Assembly (NCBI RefSeq): GCF_001592935.1
Contig: NZ_LRDB01000001.1
Location: 62,001 to 126,000 of the forward strand
Source of the DNA: Roseivirga echinicomitans
GTDB lineage: Bacteria; Bacteroidota; Bacteroidia; Cytophagales; Cyclobacteriaceae
Direction: 5' to 3'
Length of the DNA stretch: 64,000 nucleotides
Shown here: one piece after another, positions 15,535 through 24,382 of the stretch
Layout: every line of letters begins with the position of its first letter
Position numbering within the stretch: the first letter of the stretch is position 1
The notes under the pieces: model-generated
What the model saw: only the letters and a program-made list of their open reading frames with translations
The model's database searches: none
What the model was told of the DNA's origin: nothing
Position numbers and translations under genes: made by a program

Positions 15535-16175
15535 TGGTCTTCGTATTCCTTTAACAACCTGTCGATGTCATTCATAAGAACATCCACCGCTGAGGCCACA
15601 GTGCCATCATAAAAACCTCTGACTCGTCTTTCTTTGTCAATCAAAATAAATGCGCCACTGTGGATGAACCCACCGTCTGCCGAAGCATCTTCGCCTACTT
15701 GAACCATATACCCAGCCGCAGTGCCCAGTTCATAGATTTCGGATTTGTTACCAGTTACAAAGTGCCAGACTTTATTGTCCATAATGCCAATGCGTTCTGA
15801 ATAGTCTTTTAAATAAGCAACGGTATCATGGTCTGGGTCGATCGTGTGTGAAATAATGCCGAACTCAGGGTTCGACTCAAATCGATCATAAACACGAAGC
15901 ATTTGCTGTTTCATTATAGGACAAATCGTTGGGCATGTACCGAAGAAGAAGTCGGCCACATATATTTTATTATCGAAGGTTTTAGGTGTTACCTCAACGC
16001 TATCTTGATCAACAAAACTGTAATCAGGAATGGTGTGGTAAACCGTGTCGATTGTACCGTTGGTTTCTACATAATCGGTTCTTCCCAAAATAGGGAGCCT
16101 AGCTTTTTGTTGAGAGTTACATGCCGAAAACCCGAACGCGAATACTAAAGTGATAATTGCTAATTGCTTTTTCAT
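15531..16175 (-). CDS. SCO1/SenC family copper chaperone, lipoprotein
   Basis: The protein has 214 residues, a lipobox FSAC, and a thioredoxin-like domain in which the copper site is complete: CPTIC in FFFGTCPTICPIMKQ, plus the distant His in FIHSGAFILIDKERRV. SCO proteins load copper into the CuA site of cytochrome oxidase or act as thiol-disulfide reductants. The gene lies 5 nt after hemJ and overlaps the cytochrome c gene by 4 nt, so all three are translated from one mRNA. No sign of truncation. Confidence 0.92.
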   Translation of the reverse strand: MKKQLAIITLVFAFGFSACNSQQKARLPILGRTDYVETNGTIDTVYHTIPDYSFVDQDSVEVTPKTFDNKIYVADFFFGTCPTICPIMKQQMLRVYDRFESNPEFGIISHTIDPDHDTVAYLKDYSERIGIMDNKVWHFVTGNKSEIYELGTAAGYMVQVGEDASADGGFIHSGAFILIDKERRVRGFYDGTVASAVDVLMNDIDRLLKEYEDQ

Positions 16176-16180
16176 AGCTA

Positions 16181-16726
16181 CTACTTTCCTTCTTTTTGAT
16201 TCCTTATCCTTTTGTAAATTCTTATGCCCAACATTAAAAGTACCGCGACCAGTATAAAACCAATCGTTCCTTTAATCCAGTTGAGTTCGTTCTTTAATAC
16301 GATTAAAAAGACAACTGAGATTAAGATTATCGTTGCGATCTCATTGAAAATTCGCAGTTGGGTAGAAGTGTATTTTATAATGTCGTTTTGAAGCTGTTTG
16401 TAGAGCTTATGACAGGCGAAATGATAGATGTATAAAATTAGTACAAAGCTGAGTTTGATCTGCATAAATGGCAGCGAGAGCATGGCAGGATTACTGATGA
16501 TCATCCAAGTTCCAAAAAATAGGGTGAGGACTGCCGAAGGCCAAGTAATAATGTACCACAATCGGTTGGACATTAACTTCAATTGAGTACCAAGGATGGA
16601 TCTGTCTGGCTCTGGTTTCTCAGAAGCTTCAACATGATATATAAAGAGCCTTACAATATAAAACAGCCCTGCAAACCAGGTGACTATAAAAATAATGTGT
16701 AACGCTTTAATATAAGGATCAGCCAT
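16181..16726 (-). CDS. hemJ: HemJ-type protoporphyrinogen IX oxidase
   Basis: This 181-residue inner-membrane protein has four to five hydrophobic helices. The family start is intact: KALHIIFIVTWFAGLFYIVRLFIYH with the conserved His near residue 10, and MQIKLSFVLILYIYHF with the conserved Lys. HemJ oxidises protoporphyrinogen IX to protoporphyrin IX, the penultimate step of heme synthesis. It is first in an operon with SCO and cytochrome c, so heme supply and cytochrome assembly are linked. A 14-bp palindrome sits just upstream of its -7 box. The family was formerly annotated UPF0093/CopD-like. Confidence 0.88.
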   Translation of the reverse strand: MADPYIKALHIIFIVTWFAGLFYIVRLFIYHVEASEKPEPDRSILGTQLKLMSNRLWYIITWPSAVLTLFFGTWMIISNPAMLSLPFMQIKLSFVLILYIYHFACHKLYKQLQNDIIKYTSTQLRIFNEIATIILISVVFLIVLKNELNWIKGTIGFILVAVLLMLGIRIYKRIRNQKEGK

Positions 16727-16740
16727 TTCACTTGTTTGTG

Positions 16741-16765
16741 CAAAGGTAAACCGAAAACGTTTTCG
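16741..16765 (-). promoter_or_regulatory. hemJ operon -7 box with adjoining palindromic operator-like site
   Basis: CAAAGGTA (16741-16748; TACCTTTG on the minus strand) is an exact -7 element 14 nt upstream of the hemJ ATG. Next to it, in the spacer, CGAAAACGTTTTCG (16752-16765) is a perfect 14-bp palindrome with the central CG seen in LacI-family operators. No good -33 element is present, which would fit a regulated promoter. Confidence 0.5.
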
Positions 16766-16857
16766 ACCTAAATATTCTGCTAAGAAAGCAGGTGAAATGG
16801 TTGATGCTCGCTAATTATTTTAGAACGAATGTTTAACTTGTTTGAAATGTAGAAATT

Positions 16858-17328
16858 ATGAAAACGATTTTGACCCTAGGAATAACCTTGATGATTTTGG
16901 TTGTTGCCCAAACTACACCCCTAAAGGCGCAGTCAGATGAAGATATGATCAAAGAAACGATTATGGCCATGTTTAATGGAATGAGAAAAGGAGATAGCAC
17001 AATGGTGCGTTCCGCTTTTGCAGACAATGCCATTATGCAAGGCATTGACAAAGACAGAGCTGGAAAAACCGTTGTCAGGGATGGTGGAGGCTTGAAGAAT
17101 TTTTTGAATGCGGTTGGAACCCCACACGATCAAATTTGGGACGAGCAGATTGAATTTGGTAGCATTCTAATCGATGGCGCAATGGCATCCGTTTGGACAC
17201 CCTATGAATTTCATCTTGGCGGAAAATTTTCACACTGTGGAGTGAACTCTTTTCAACTTTTTAAAGGAGAAGAGGGCTGGAAAATCATTTACCTGGTGGA
17301 CACCAGAAGAAAAGATGCATGCAAATAG
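16858..17328 (+). CDS. Exported NTF2-like (SnoaL/DUF4440 type) protein
   Basis: The protein has 156 residues and a signal peptide ending at PLKAQ. One NTF2-like domain follows: IKETIMAMFNGMRKGDSTMVRSAFADNAIM at the N-terminus, then VWTPYEFHLGGKFSHCGVNSFQLFKGEEGWKIIYLVDTRR. Such cone-shaped domains bind small ligands or act as simple enzymes, and no catalytic set can be assigned here. It is divergent from the hemJ operon, with 131 nt between the starts. No operon partner follows. Confidence 0.75.
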   Translation: MKTILTLGITLMILVVAQTTPLKAQSDEDMIKETIMAMFNGMRKGDSTMVRSAFADNAIMQGIDKDRAGKTVVRDGGGLKNFLNAVGTPHDQIWDEQIEFGSILIDGAMASVWTPYEFHLGGKFSHCGVNSFQLFKGEEGWKIIYLVDTRRKDACK

Positions 17329-17332
17329 AATA

Positions 17333-17494
17333 CTATCGAGTTCGTTTGTAGTGGTTGTCAATTATATCTCGAACAGATACTCTTTGACGACTGATTACCT
17401 CTGTAGATAGAATACTGTTATATTTTTGAGAATTGGTCTTAGATTTCTCTGTGCCAGACTCATTTTGCTTGCGGTTCGGGCTAAATTGTTCCAT
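17333..17494 (-). CDS. Predicted small protein, 53 residues
   Basis: I do not recognise it. An ATG at 17494 opens a 53-codon frame ending in TAG. The product is hydrophilic and basic at the C-terminus (ends DNHYKRTR), has no signal peptide or membrane segment, and is rich in Ser/Asn/Lys at the start. Support comes from a promoter match 54 nt upstream (17548-17578) and a lack of any other gene in the interval. It is convergent with the NTF2-like gene, with 4 nt between the stops. A chance open frame is possible. Confidence 0.4.
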   Translation of the reverse strand: MEQFSPNRKQNESGTEKSKTNSQKYNSILSTEVISRQRVSVRDIIDNHYKRTR

Positions 17495-17547
17495 TAGTTT
17501 TTCGTTTAACTACTGCTTAAAATTTAACAAACTGGTTGAGTCTCAAT

Positions 17548-17578
17548 CGAAAGTACACATTTGGGAGTGATAATCAAA
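17548..17578 (-). promoter_or_regulatory. Promoter-like site upstream of the 53-residue gene
   Basis: On the minus strand TTTG (17575-17578), exactly 19 nt, then TACTTTCG (17548-17555), one base from TAnnTTTG. The remaining interval, 17579-17699, shows nothing I can identify. Confidence 0.45.
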
Positions 17579-17699
17579 CTTTATTGACAAGAGTCCTTTA
17601 CGATCTTCGATCAGTTTACACGGCTTTCGACATTACGGAATTGATACGATTAGCATTCGTCAATACCCTACCAAATGATTGACCCCGTTGATGAATGGT

Positions 17700-18098
17700 T
17701 TATTGGGCGTAAACACCTTTGAGGCCTAACTCCTGAATTTCTTGCAGCTCGAACTCGTTAAAAGGAGTAACTATGAATTTTTTGTCGAACAACTCCCCCA
17801 CAATGTAATAGCTGATCCAAAACTCATTTTGAAATGAAAATACTTCAGGGCTTATCATTTCAATGGGAGATGTGCATTGGGCTTCAATGGTTCCTAAAGT
17901 ATGCCTTAGTGTTGATGTCTCCCTTCCTCGGCCATTTGGTTTTTCTTGGCCTTTCGAAACTATAAGTACACCGGTTAATTCAATCAAGTTTTTATTAATA
18001 ACATAGGCATACCATTCGCTTTCGCCTAAACTATTTGAGCTTTTGGCAATCGCTATTTTAACACCGGTTACTTCAGGGAATTGGATGTCTTTTTTCAT
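17700..18098 (-). CDS. Hypothetical protein, 132 residues
   Basis: I do not recognise the family. The protein is soluble and acidic, with no signal peptide. It reads as a compact beta-rich domain (VKIAIAKS, WYAYVINKN, LTGVLIVSKGQEKPNGRGRETSTLRH, FWISYYIVGELFDKKFIVTPF). The mid-segment with GRGRETSTLRH could be a flexible loop. A -7-like CAAAATTA lies 34 nt upstream (18133-18140) without a good -33 element. It appears to be a stand-alone gene between the glycoside hydrolase gene and the small-ORF interval. Confidence 0.65.
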   Translation of the reverse strand: MKKDIQFPEVTGVKIAIAKSSNSLGESEWYAYVINKNLIELTGVLIVSKGQEKPNGRGRETSTLRHTLGTIEAQCTSPIEMISPEVFSFQNEFWISYYIVGELFDKKFIVTPFNEFELQEIQELGLKGVYAQ

Positions 18099-18165
18099 TA
18101 CAAGATCTTGAAGGGCTTTCTTTCTGATAATGCAAAATTAATAATCAGGAACTAAAAGCCTTAGC

Positions 18166-19275
18166 TTATTTGAATTTCGAGAAGGAATCGATAATCACTT
18201 GTTCGGCTTGCTTTTGCTGGGGGGTGAAGTCGATGTTGAATTCGCTAGAATTTCGAGAATTAGTATAGTTTGGATACCATTTCCAAATGTGTACACCCGC
18301 AAACCAGGGCTCATCCATTACTTCATCAAAAAGGGCTTGATACGCATTGGCCTGAGTTTCTTCTGAAAATATTTTTTCTCGCTCTTCAGCATTAATTCTC
18401 TGCGGCCACTCCCAAGGATCGATGCCCGCATCTTTAGTGCTTTTATAACCTACCTCCGTAAAGAGGATGGGTTTATTGAATTGAATTGAAAATTCCTTTA
18501 AATCCTCAAGTGGTTTTGCCCAGCCTTTTCTAAGGTCTTCCACTGTGGGGTTTTCCTTGTCCGTTAACGGAAAGTAGCCTTGAACCCCTATGTAATCCAG
18601 CGCATCCCAGAATTTAACATCTTGATATTCGTCCGAAAAGTTAGCCGCATAAGTAAGTGGGCCAGAATAGATTGTTCTTATTTTGGCAATTAGCTTTCTC
18701 CAGTCTTCTTCTCTCTCAATACAGGTTTGATGTAGTTCAGTACCGATGCAAAGCATTTCCATTTCAGCATCTTCTGCCACTTGGGCATAGTGGAGCATAA
18801 AATCTTCATAATCTGAAAACCATTTTTGCCAATCTTCTTCGGTTTTCATTTTGATTTCACCACGCCACTTCCCTTCTTGGTCACGAAGCCAAATGTGTGG
18901 TTTCAGAATGGTTTTAATGCCGTTTTCTTTGGCGTATTGGGTAGTTATTTTGAGCCCTTCATCTCTTTCTCCCCACCAGCCATTTTGCTCTCCTCGACTG
19001 TGGTTTCCAGTCACTTCAGGGTTGTCATATCCAGTTTGCCAGCCAAAAGGAGTTTGGGAAATCCAGTTGATGTTTTTTGCAACCAATGCTTTTATTTCTG
19101 CTTCGGCAACCTCTCTGGAACTACCAACCCAGCAAACGCCACGGTGTTTTTCGTGGTTAGCTATGTTGATTAATGATTTGGGGGCGAAATAAGAATCTGA
19201 GGAAATAAAATAGAAAGCCGCTATCAAAAGGACAGGGATAATGGTAATGCCAAGTTTTTTGTAATGCTTTCTCAA
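18166..19275 (-). CDS. GH113-like glycoside hydrolase (TIM barrel), membrane-anchored
   Basis: This 369-residue protein has an N-terminal signal anchor (LGITIIPVLLIAAFYFI), so the barrel faces the periplasm. The fold resembles glycoside hydrolase family 113 beta-mannanases: GVCWVGSSREV at the start, then ILKPHIWLRD, the acid/base candidate in IGTELHQT, and the nucleophile candidate in ILFTEVGYKS. The last barrel strand has GVHIWKWYPN. The substrate may be a mannan or another polysaccharide; the exact specificity cannot be read. Its ATG overlaps the lipB stop by 4 nt, so it is co-translated with lipB, with no obvious functional link. Confidence 0.8.
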   Translation of the reverse strand: MRKHYKKLGITIIPVLLIAAFYFISSDSYFAPKSLINIANHEKHRGVCWVGSSREVAEAEIKALVAKNINWISQTPFGWQTGYDNPEVTGNHSRGEQNGWWGERDEGLKITTQYAKENGIKTILKPHIWLRDQEGKWRGEIKMKTEEDWQKWFSDYEDFMLHYAQVAEDAEMEMLCIGTELHQTCIEREEDWRKLIAKIRTIYSGPLTYAANFSDEYQDVKFWDALDYIGVQGYFPLTDKENPTVEDLRKGWAKPLEDLKEFSIQFNKPILFTEVGYKSTKDAGIDPWEWPQRINAEEREKIFSEETQANAYQALFDEVMDEPWFAGVHIWKWYPNYTNSRNSSEFNIDFTPQQKQAEQVIIDSFSKFK

Positions 19276-19994
19276 AGAATATCCATTTGGAATACTTCAG
19301 CAATATGGTGAATTAATTTTTGCTGAATCTCTGCCATGTCTACGTTATGGCCTAGTTCTTTGTTCAAAGAAGTGACTTGTTTGTCATCTATACCACAAGG
19401 AACGATATGTCCAAAGTAGCTTAAATCAGTATTAACATTGAGGGCCAAGCCGTGCATGGTTACCCATCGGCTTGTCTTTACCCCCATTGCACATATCTTA
19501 CGTGGATTTTGGGCACCTTCTTCAAAGTCTACCCAGACACCTGTAAGCCCATCAATACGGCCAGTATTCAGACCATATTCCCGTAGAGTGAGGATTACTG
19601 CTTCTTCTAGATATCTCAAATATTTATGAATATCTGTGAAGAAATTTTCGAGATCAATTATCGGGTAAGCAACTAATTGCCCAGGACCGTGATATGTAAT
19701 ATCACCACCTCTGTTAATCCGATAAAATTTCGCAAAATGCTTTTCTAATCCATGCTCATCTAAGAGCAGGTTTTCCATAGACCCACTTTTGCCAAGAGTA
19801 TAGACATGAGGATGTTCGCACAGAATAAGATAGTTGTCTGTAAGAGTTTGTAATTCAGCCTTTTCAAGCTTTCTATTTTCAATTTTCCGATCCACCGTTT
19901 TCTTAAAAACAGTTTCCTGGTAATCCCATACACGTTGATAATCCTCTGCACCCAGATTGATTACCTCAACAGCCTTATTAGTTAGAATATTCAT
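19272..19994 (-). CDS. lipB: Octanoyl-(acyl carrier protein):protein N-octanoyltransferase
   Basis: LipB moves octanoate from ACP onto lipoyl domains, the first step of lipoate assembly. The 240-residue protein has the LipB motifs RGGDITYHGPGQLVAYPII (residues about 85-103) and GVKTSRWVTMHGLALNVN with the catalytic Lys. The final block is IVPCGIDDKQVTSLN, containing the catalytic Cys. It precedes and overlaps the glycoside hydrolase gene. LipA is not in this window. The start at 19994 gives a normal-length N-terminus. Confidence 0.95.
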   Translation of the reverse strand: MNILTNKAVEVINLGAEDYQRVWDYQETVFKKTVDRKIENRKLEKAELQTLTDNYLILCEHPHVYTLGKSGSMENLLLDEHGLEKHFAKFYRINRGGDITYHGPGQLVAYPIIDLENFFTDIHKYLRYLEEAVILTLREYGLNTGRIDGLTGVWVDFEEGAQNPRKICAMGVKTSRWVTMHGLALNVNTDLSYFGHIVPCGIDDKQVTSLNKELGHNVDMAEIQQKLIHHIAEVFQMDIL

Positions 19995-20028
19995 GTCTTA
20001 CGCGAAACAGCTTTTATACACACACACT

Positions 20029-20220
20029 TTATTGAGCTGACACTTCAGTAGCTTCTACTTGGTCAACAGACAAAACACGAACGTTTTTCGTGATCAATCG
20101 GTTCGCCTTGCGAAGGGCTGAAGTATGATTTCGCGCTGGAAACTCTTTCTTTACCACAGTCTCATCCTTTAGGTTTAAGAAGGTGGCTTCGAAGTTTTTC
20201 ATATTCTTTTTTCCAGCCAT
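20029..20220 (-). CDS. Small conserved-looking protein, about 63 residues
   Basis: I do not recognise a family. The ATG at 20220 gives MAGKKNMKNFEATFLNLK; an internal ATG at 20202 would give a 57-residue form and cannot be excluded. The product is soluble, with a basic middle (RNHTSALRKANRLITKNVRV). The shape suggests a small beta-alpha domain. It lies 13 nt after manA and 34 nt before lipB on the same strand, so it is probably part of a pgi-manA-small protein-lipB transcript. Confidence 0.6.
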   Translation of the reverse strand: MAGKKNMKNFEATFLNLKDETVVKKEFPARNHTSALRKANRLITKNVRVLSVDQVEATEVSAQ

Positions 20221-20233
20221 GCCCAAAAGTAGG

Positions 20234-21223
20234 TTAAGGGAAGTAGGTTTCCAACATTTTAAAGCTCGAATTTGTCTTAATGTGTACTTCTGGAAACTTT
20301 TGTGGCACTAAAACTGCATTTCCCACTCTAATTTTTGCTGTTTGACCCAAAGTTGTAATTTCTGCTTCACCTTCAACGCATACATATATTACGAACGAGT
20401 CTTTGTTGTAATGCTCGCGGATAATACCAGTTGAAAAATCCAAAAGGTTGGTTTGAAAATATTCAGATTCTACCAAAGGAACCACCTCGTTAAGACTTTT
20501 TTGAACTTGAATTTTGTAGTTGGAATATGCATTGTAATCTAATGCGTCAATGGCTTCTTCTCTGTGTAGTTCGCGTTTGTTTCCTTGCTCATCTGCTCTG
20601 TCGAAATCATATATTCGATAGGTAATATCTGAAGATTGCTGTATTTCTGCAATTAGCAATCCTTTGCCAATGGTGTGCACTCGGCCAGCTGGTAGGTAAA
20701 ATGCGTCTCCAGCCTTAACAGGCTCTTCGTTCAGAATATCTAGTAATCGACCGCTATTCAGGTATTCTAGGTACTCCTCTTTTGAAGTGTCTTTACTGAA
20801 GCCACTGATGAGTTTAGCGCCTTTATCGGCTTGCATTACATACCACATTTCGGTTTTGCCCAATGAGTTATGTCTTTCCTTGGCAAGTTTGTCATTTGGG
20901 TGAACTTGGATGCTTAAATCCTTAGCTGCATCAATAAACTTGATGAGTAATGGGAAATTGTTACCATACTTCTCGTAGACTTTTTTGCCAACGAATTCTT
21001 CTTTAAACAAGGCAGTTATTTCTGGAATAGTCATGCCTTGAAGTGGGCCTTCGCTTACTTTAGAAAGGTTTCCTTCAACCCCTGATATTTCCCAAGTTTC
21101 ACCACAATTTTTAAGGGGTGAAAAATCTTTGCCTAGTACATCTCTTATTTTTGTTCCTCCCCAGATTTTCTCTTTAAAAATGGTATCGAACTTTAATGGG
21201 TAGAGGTATTTTTTATCAGCCAT
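20234..21223 (-). CDS. manA: Class I mannose-6-phosphate isomerase
   Basis: The enzyme interconverts mannose 6-phosphate and fructose 6-phosphate. The 329-residue cupin protein has zinc-site motifs: [10 protein letters not shown] with a Gln and a His, GKTEMWYVM with a Glu, and [13 protein letters not shown] with a His; [11 protein letters not shown] follows. The C-terminal cupin half is the short Bacteroidota/Firmicutes type. Its start overlaps the pgi stop by 8 nt. With Pgi upstream it links glycolysis to mannose supply for the manC product at the far end of the window. Confidence 0.93.
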   Translation of the reverse strand: MADKKYLYPLKFDTIFKEKIWGGTKIRDVLGKDFSPLKNCGETWEISGVEGNLSKVSEGPLQGMTIPEITALFKEEFVGKKVYEKYGNNFPLLIKFIDAAKDLSIQVHPNDKLAKERHNSLGKTEMWYVMQADKGAKLISGFSKDTSKEEYLEYLNSGRLLDILNEEPVKAGDAFYLPAGRVHTIGKGLLIAEIQQSSDITYRIYDFDRADEQGNKRELHREEAIDALDYNAYSNYKIQVQKSLNEVVPLVESEYFQTNLLDFSTGIIREHYNKDSFVIYVCVEGEAEITTLGQTAKIRVGNAVLVPQKFPEVHIKTNSSFKMLETYFP

Positions 21224-22880
21224 TATCTCGAATCATTATTTTGTACGTATTGATTAAACCATTGGTGGAGCTATCATGACTTTGTACGGGACTTTCATCT
21301 TGTAGTTCAGGAAGAATCTTTGTTGCTAAAACCTTACCCAACTCCACACCCCATTGGTCAAAACTAAAGATATTCCAAATAATTCCTTGCGCGAAGATTT
21401 TGTGTTCATAAAGGGCGATAAGAGAGCCCAAGGTTTTTGGGTCGAGTTTCTTGACTAGAATTGAATTGGTTGGGATATTTCCTTCAAACACTTTAAATGG
21501 TGCTGTTTCTTCAATCTCGGACTCAGATTTTCCAGCTTGGGCCAATTCATCCCTAACTTCATCCCACCCTTTGCCATTCATAAGGGCTTCGGTTTGTGCA
21601 AAGAAATTAGAAAGCAAAATAGAATGGTGATTACCTATTGGGTTTTGACTGATGGCCGGAGCAAGGAAATCACAAGGAATTAACTTTGTTCCTTGGTGAA
21701 TAAGCTGATAGAAGGCGTGCTGTCCATTTGTGCCTGGTTCTCCCCATACAATCGGCCCCGTTTGATAATTGATTTTCTGCCCCGATCGATCAACTGACTT
21801 TCCATTACTCTCCATATTCCCCTGCTGAAAATAGGCTGCAAAACGGTGCATATATTGGTCATAAGGAAGTATTGCCTCTGTTTCGGTTCCGAAGAAGTTT
21901 GTATACCAAATGCCCAGCAAAGCGAGGATCACAGGAGTGTTTTTTTCGAATGGTGTCTTTCTGAAGTGTTCATCCATTTCGAATGCCCCAATCAATAATT
22001 GCTCAAAATTATCGTAGCCAATAGTACAAGCAATTGAAAGTCCAATAGACGACCAAAGCGAGTAGCGGCCACCCACCCAATCCCAAAAAACAAACATGTT
22101 ATCAGGATCGATTCCAAAATCCACCACCGACTCTTGATTGGTAGAAATGGCAACAAAATGCTTAGCAATGTCTGTTTGATTTCCGCCTTGACTTAAAAAC
22201 CATGTTTTGGCCGTGTTGGCATTGGTCATGGTTTCTTGAGTAGTGAAAGTCTTTGAGGCAATCATGAACAGGGTTTCCTCTGCTTTAACCTTCTTTAAAA
22301 CTTCAGAAATGTGGGTTCCATCCACGTTCGACACAAAATGCGCTTCAATCCCAAAGGTGTTATAATTCTTTAATGCTTCGGTGACCATTGCGGGGCCTAA
22401 ATCGGAACCGCCAATACCGATGTTGACAATGTACTTGACTGGTTTTCCTGTATGCCCGAGCCATTGGCCTCCTGTAACTTTGTCCGCGAAAGCCTTCATT
22501 TTAGCCAAAGCACTTCCGACTTCAGGCATCACATCTTTACCATCTACCAATACTGGCTGACTTGATTGGTTTCGGAGTGCGGTATGAAGTACAGGTCGTT
22601 CTTCTGTCTGATTGATTGTTTCTCCATTAAACATGGAGTCAATCGCATTTTTCAATTGACATTCTTCTGCCAAGCTGAGCAGCAGTTTTAGTGTTTCATC
22701 AGTAATTCTATTTTTAGAATAGTCAATTAAGATGTCGCTAAACCGAATGGAGAATTTCTCAAAACGTTTAGGGTCTTCAGAAAATAGTTGCTTCATGTGT
22801 ACATCGGCCATCACACTAAAATGTTCAGAGAGCGCTGTCCACGATTTAGTCTGGGTAGGGTTAATGGATTGAAGCATCAT
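21216..22880 (-). CDS. pgi: Glucose-6-phosphate isomerase
   Basis: Pgi interconverts glucose 6-phosphate and fructose 6-phosphate. The 554-residue protein is full length. Seen motifs include [46 protein letters not shown] (signature) and [15 protein letters not shown] with the catalytic Glu/His region, and [11 protein letters not shown] near the end. Two ATGs stand side by side at 22880 and 22877. The gene is divergent from the YraN-type gene and overlaps manA by 8 nt downstream. Confidence 0.97.
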   Translation of the reverse strand: MMLQSINPTQTKSWTALSEHFSVMADVHMKQLFSEDPKRFEKFSIRFSDILIDYSKNRITDETLKLLLSLAEECQLKNAIDSMFNGETINQTEERPVLHTALRNQSSQPVLVDGKDVMPEVGSALAKMKAFADKVTGGQWLGHTGKPVKYIVNIGIGGSDLGPAMVTEALKNYNTFGIEAHFVSNVDGTHISEVLKKVKAEETLFMIASKTFTTQETMTNANTAKTWFLSQGGNQTDIAKHFVAISTNQESVVDFGIDPDNMFVFWDWVGGRYSLWSSIGLSIACTIGYDNFEQLLIGAFEMDEHFRKTPFEKNTPVILALLGIWYTNFFGTETEAILPYDQYMHRFAAYFQQGNMESNGKSVDRSGQKINYQTGPIVWGEPGTNGQHAFYQLIHQGTKLIPCDFLAPAISQNPIGNHHSILLSNFFAQTEALMNGKGWDEVRDELAQAGKSESEIEETAPFKVFEGNIPTNSILVKKLDPKTLGSLIALYEHKIFAQGIIWNIFSFDQWGVELGKVLATKILPELQDESPVQSHDSSTNGLINTYKIMIRDNG

Positions 22881-22942
22881 TGCGTTTTTTAATTGACAAC
22901 ATCTTTATAATGCCTAAATTAAGGAGGACTTGTTTCGATACA

Positions 22943-23287
22943 ATGCAATCGTTTGGAAAAAAAGGAGAAGATTTAGCGGTAAGCCTTTTACAGAAGAAGG
23001 GTTACCAAGTGTTACATCGAAATTTCAGGTATAAGAAGTCTGAGATTGATATTATTTGTTCCAAGGCTGGACTGTTGGTTTTTGTTGAAGTGAAATCTAG
23101 GTCGAGTAAAGCTTTTGGCTCCCCAGAAACCTTTGTCTCAAAGAACCAGGAGCAGTCGATTTTAAAGGCCTCTGAGGCTTATGTAATGGATGAAGACTGG
23201 CATGGAGATATTCGATTCGACATTATCGCCATTTACAAAAAAGGGGAAATTGAAGAAATTGAGCACTTTGAAGATGCCTTTTATTAG
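22943..23287 (+). CDS. YraN/UPF0102-family endonuclease-like protein
   Basis: From the ATG at 22943 the protein has 114 residues, the usual size. The family pattern is complete: SFGKKGEDLAVSLLQKKGYQVLHRNFRYKKSEIDIIC with the EIDII segment, then LLVFVEVKSRSSKAFG, the PD-(D/E)xK-like EVK. The fold is that of Holliday-junction-resolvase-like nucleases, but no activity is firmly established. An ATG at 22910 would extend the protein by 11 residues, and an AAGGAGG at 22921-22927 lies too far from the chosen ATG to decide. It is divergent from pgi. Confidence 0.8.
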   Translation: MQSFGKKGEDLAVSLLQKKGYQVLHRNFRYKKSEIDIICSKAGLLVFVEVKSRSSKAFGSPETFVSKNQEQSILKASEAYVMDEDWHGDIRFDIIAIYKKGEIEEIEHFEDAFY

Positions 23288-23297
23288 AATGTAGGCT

Positions 23298-24122
23298 CTA
23301 TTTTATTCTAGGGGATTCGTAAAGCGGATTTGCAAACCTATCCCATTCTTTTCGAATATAAGTTCTAAAACGCTTTTGATAAGGGTCTGGAGCAAACTGG
23401 ATTTCACGCTTGGCAATTACCCGGGTAGTATTATAGTATTCTGTCCAAATACCTATTTTCTTATCGAACTCATAATAACCACGCACAGCGACACGCCCAT
23501 TTTCATAGAAGTAATAATAGGTGCCTTCTTTCTTTCCGTATTGAATAGGGATCACTTCTTTCACTTTCGTCTTCTCAGGATCGTAATAGGTAATTTCAGA
23601 ATCTCGATACCAGCCTTTTGAATAATGCTCTTTGCTGTTAAGCATTTGGTCTCTTGTCAGGTTCAGCCATCTTTCATGCTTTACCCCGTGAAAGTACATG
23701 CCTTCTTCCACCACCTTGTCATTGATGAGTCTTTTGTAAGGGCCATGCAGCACGTTTTCTATCAAGCCGTTTCTCGTTTTTGCATTTGCGATTTGTCTTT
23801 TGTCGTGATCATAAACATACACAAAGGGTGCGTAAGCATTAACTTCAACAGCTTCTTTTAGGGTATAAAAATCTTCGATTTGAGTACGTCCTTGCACATC
23901 CGTTACTGTCCACCTTCTTTTGGTCTTTTCGCCATAGAAGGTGTTTTTTTTCACTTTCAAGTCTACATCAGCCAGCGTGTCTTCTGGGGTCAAGTCAATA
24001 GAAATATTGGGTTTGTCTATTTCTTCGGTTTTCGCCTTTTCATTCTTCTTCTCCTTTTTGCTTTGTGCAACGAGAAGTATCGGAGAGGCAATTAAGAATA
24101 TGAAAAGAATGAATTTTTGCAT
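23298..24122 (-). CDS. Exported MORN-like repeat protein
   Basis: This 274-residue protein has a signal peptide (FILFIFLIASPILLVAQ). A Lys/Glu-rich stretch follows, then short beta-hairpin repeats of the MORN/YwqK type: NGLIENVLHGPYKRL, EEGMYFHGVKHERWLNL, GKKEGTYYYFYENGRVAVRGYYEF, KIGIWTEYY. Such repeats are common in Bacteroidota exported proteins and probably make a surface for protein contact. No enzyme domain is present. A -7 box CAAAAATA (24127-24134) lies 4 nt upstream of the ATG, which suggests a nearly leaderless mRNA. Confidence 0.75.
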   Translation of the reverse strand: MQKFILFIFLIASPILLVAQSKKEKKNEKAKTEEIDKPNISIDLTPEDTLADVDLKVKKNTFYGEKTKRRWTVTDVQGRTQIEDFYTLKEAVEVNAYAPFVYVYDHDKRQIANAKTRNGLIENVLHGPYKRLINDKVVEEGMYFHGVKHERWLNLTRDQMLNSKEHYSKGWYRDSEITYYDPEKTKVKEVIPIQYGKKEGTYYYFYENGRVAVRGYYEFDKKIGIWTEYYNTTRVIAKREIQFAPDPYQKRFRTYIRKEWDRFANPLYESPRIK

Positions 24123-24174
24123 TGCTCAAAAATAACGAAAAAAATATGGGAGTATTTCTTTAGGGGCTTAAAAC

Positions 24175-24210
24175 AAAAAAGCCAATTACTATGAAAGTAA
24201 CTGGCTTTTT
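24175..24210 (-). terminator. Intrinsic terminator after tRNA-Asn
   Basis: On the minus strand AAAAAGCCAGTTACTTTC pairs with GTAATTGGCTTTTTT, a strong stem followed by T residues, directly after the tRNA gene. Confidence 0.8.
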
Positions 24211-24213
24211 AAG

Positions 24214-24287
24214 CTCCTCCTCTTGGACTCGAACCAAGGACCCTCTGATTAACAGTCAGATGCTCTAACCAGCTGAGCTAAGGAGGA
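24214..24287 (-). tRNA. tRNA-Asn (anticodon GTT)
   Basis: Read on the minus strand the 74 bases fold as a standard cloverleaf. The acceptor TCCTCCT pairs with AGGAGGA, the D arm has GCTCAGCTGGTTAGAGC, the anticodon stem-loop has CTGACTGTTAATCAG with GTT, and the T arm has the TTCGAGTC loop. The discriminator is G and CCA is not encoded. Confidence 0.97.
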
Positions 24288-24326
24288 ATTTTCTGGTTTG
24301 TTTCACTCTTCTTGCGAAACGGAGTG

Positions 24327-24357
24327 CAATATTAGTGCTTGGTTAAATATATTCCAA
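24327..24357 (-). promoter_or_regulatory. Candidate promoter of tRNA-Asn
   Basis: On the minus strand TTG (24355-24357), a 20-nt spacer and TAATATTG (24327-24334), one base off TAnnTTTG, lie about 40 nt upstream of the tRNA. Confidence 0.45.
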
Positions 24358-24382
24358 TACCTTCTTGACTTTTTTTTTAAGA

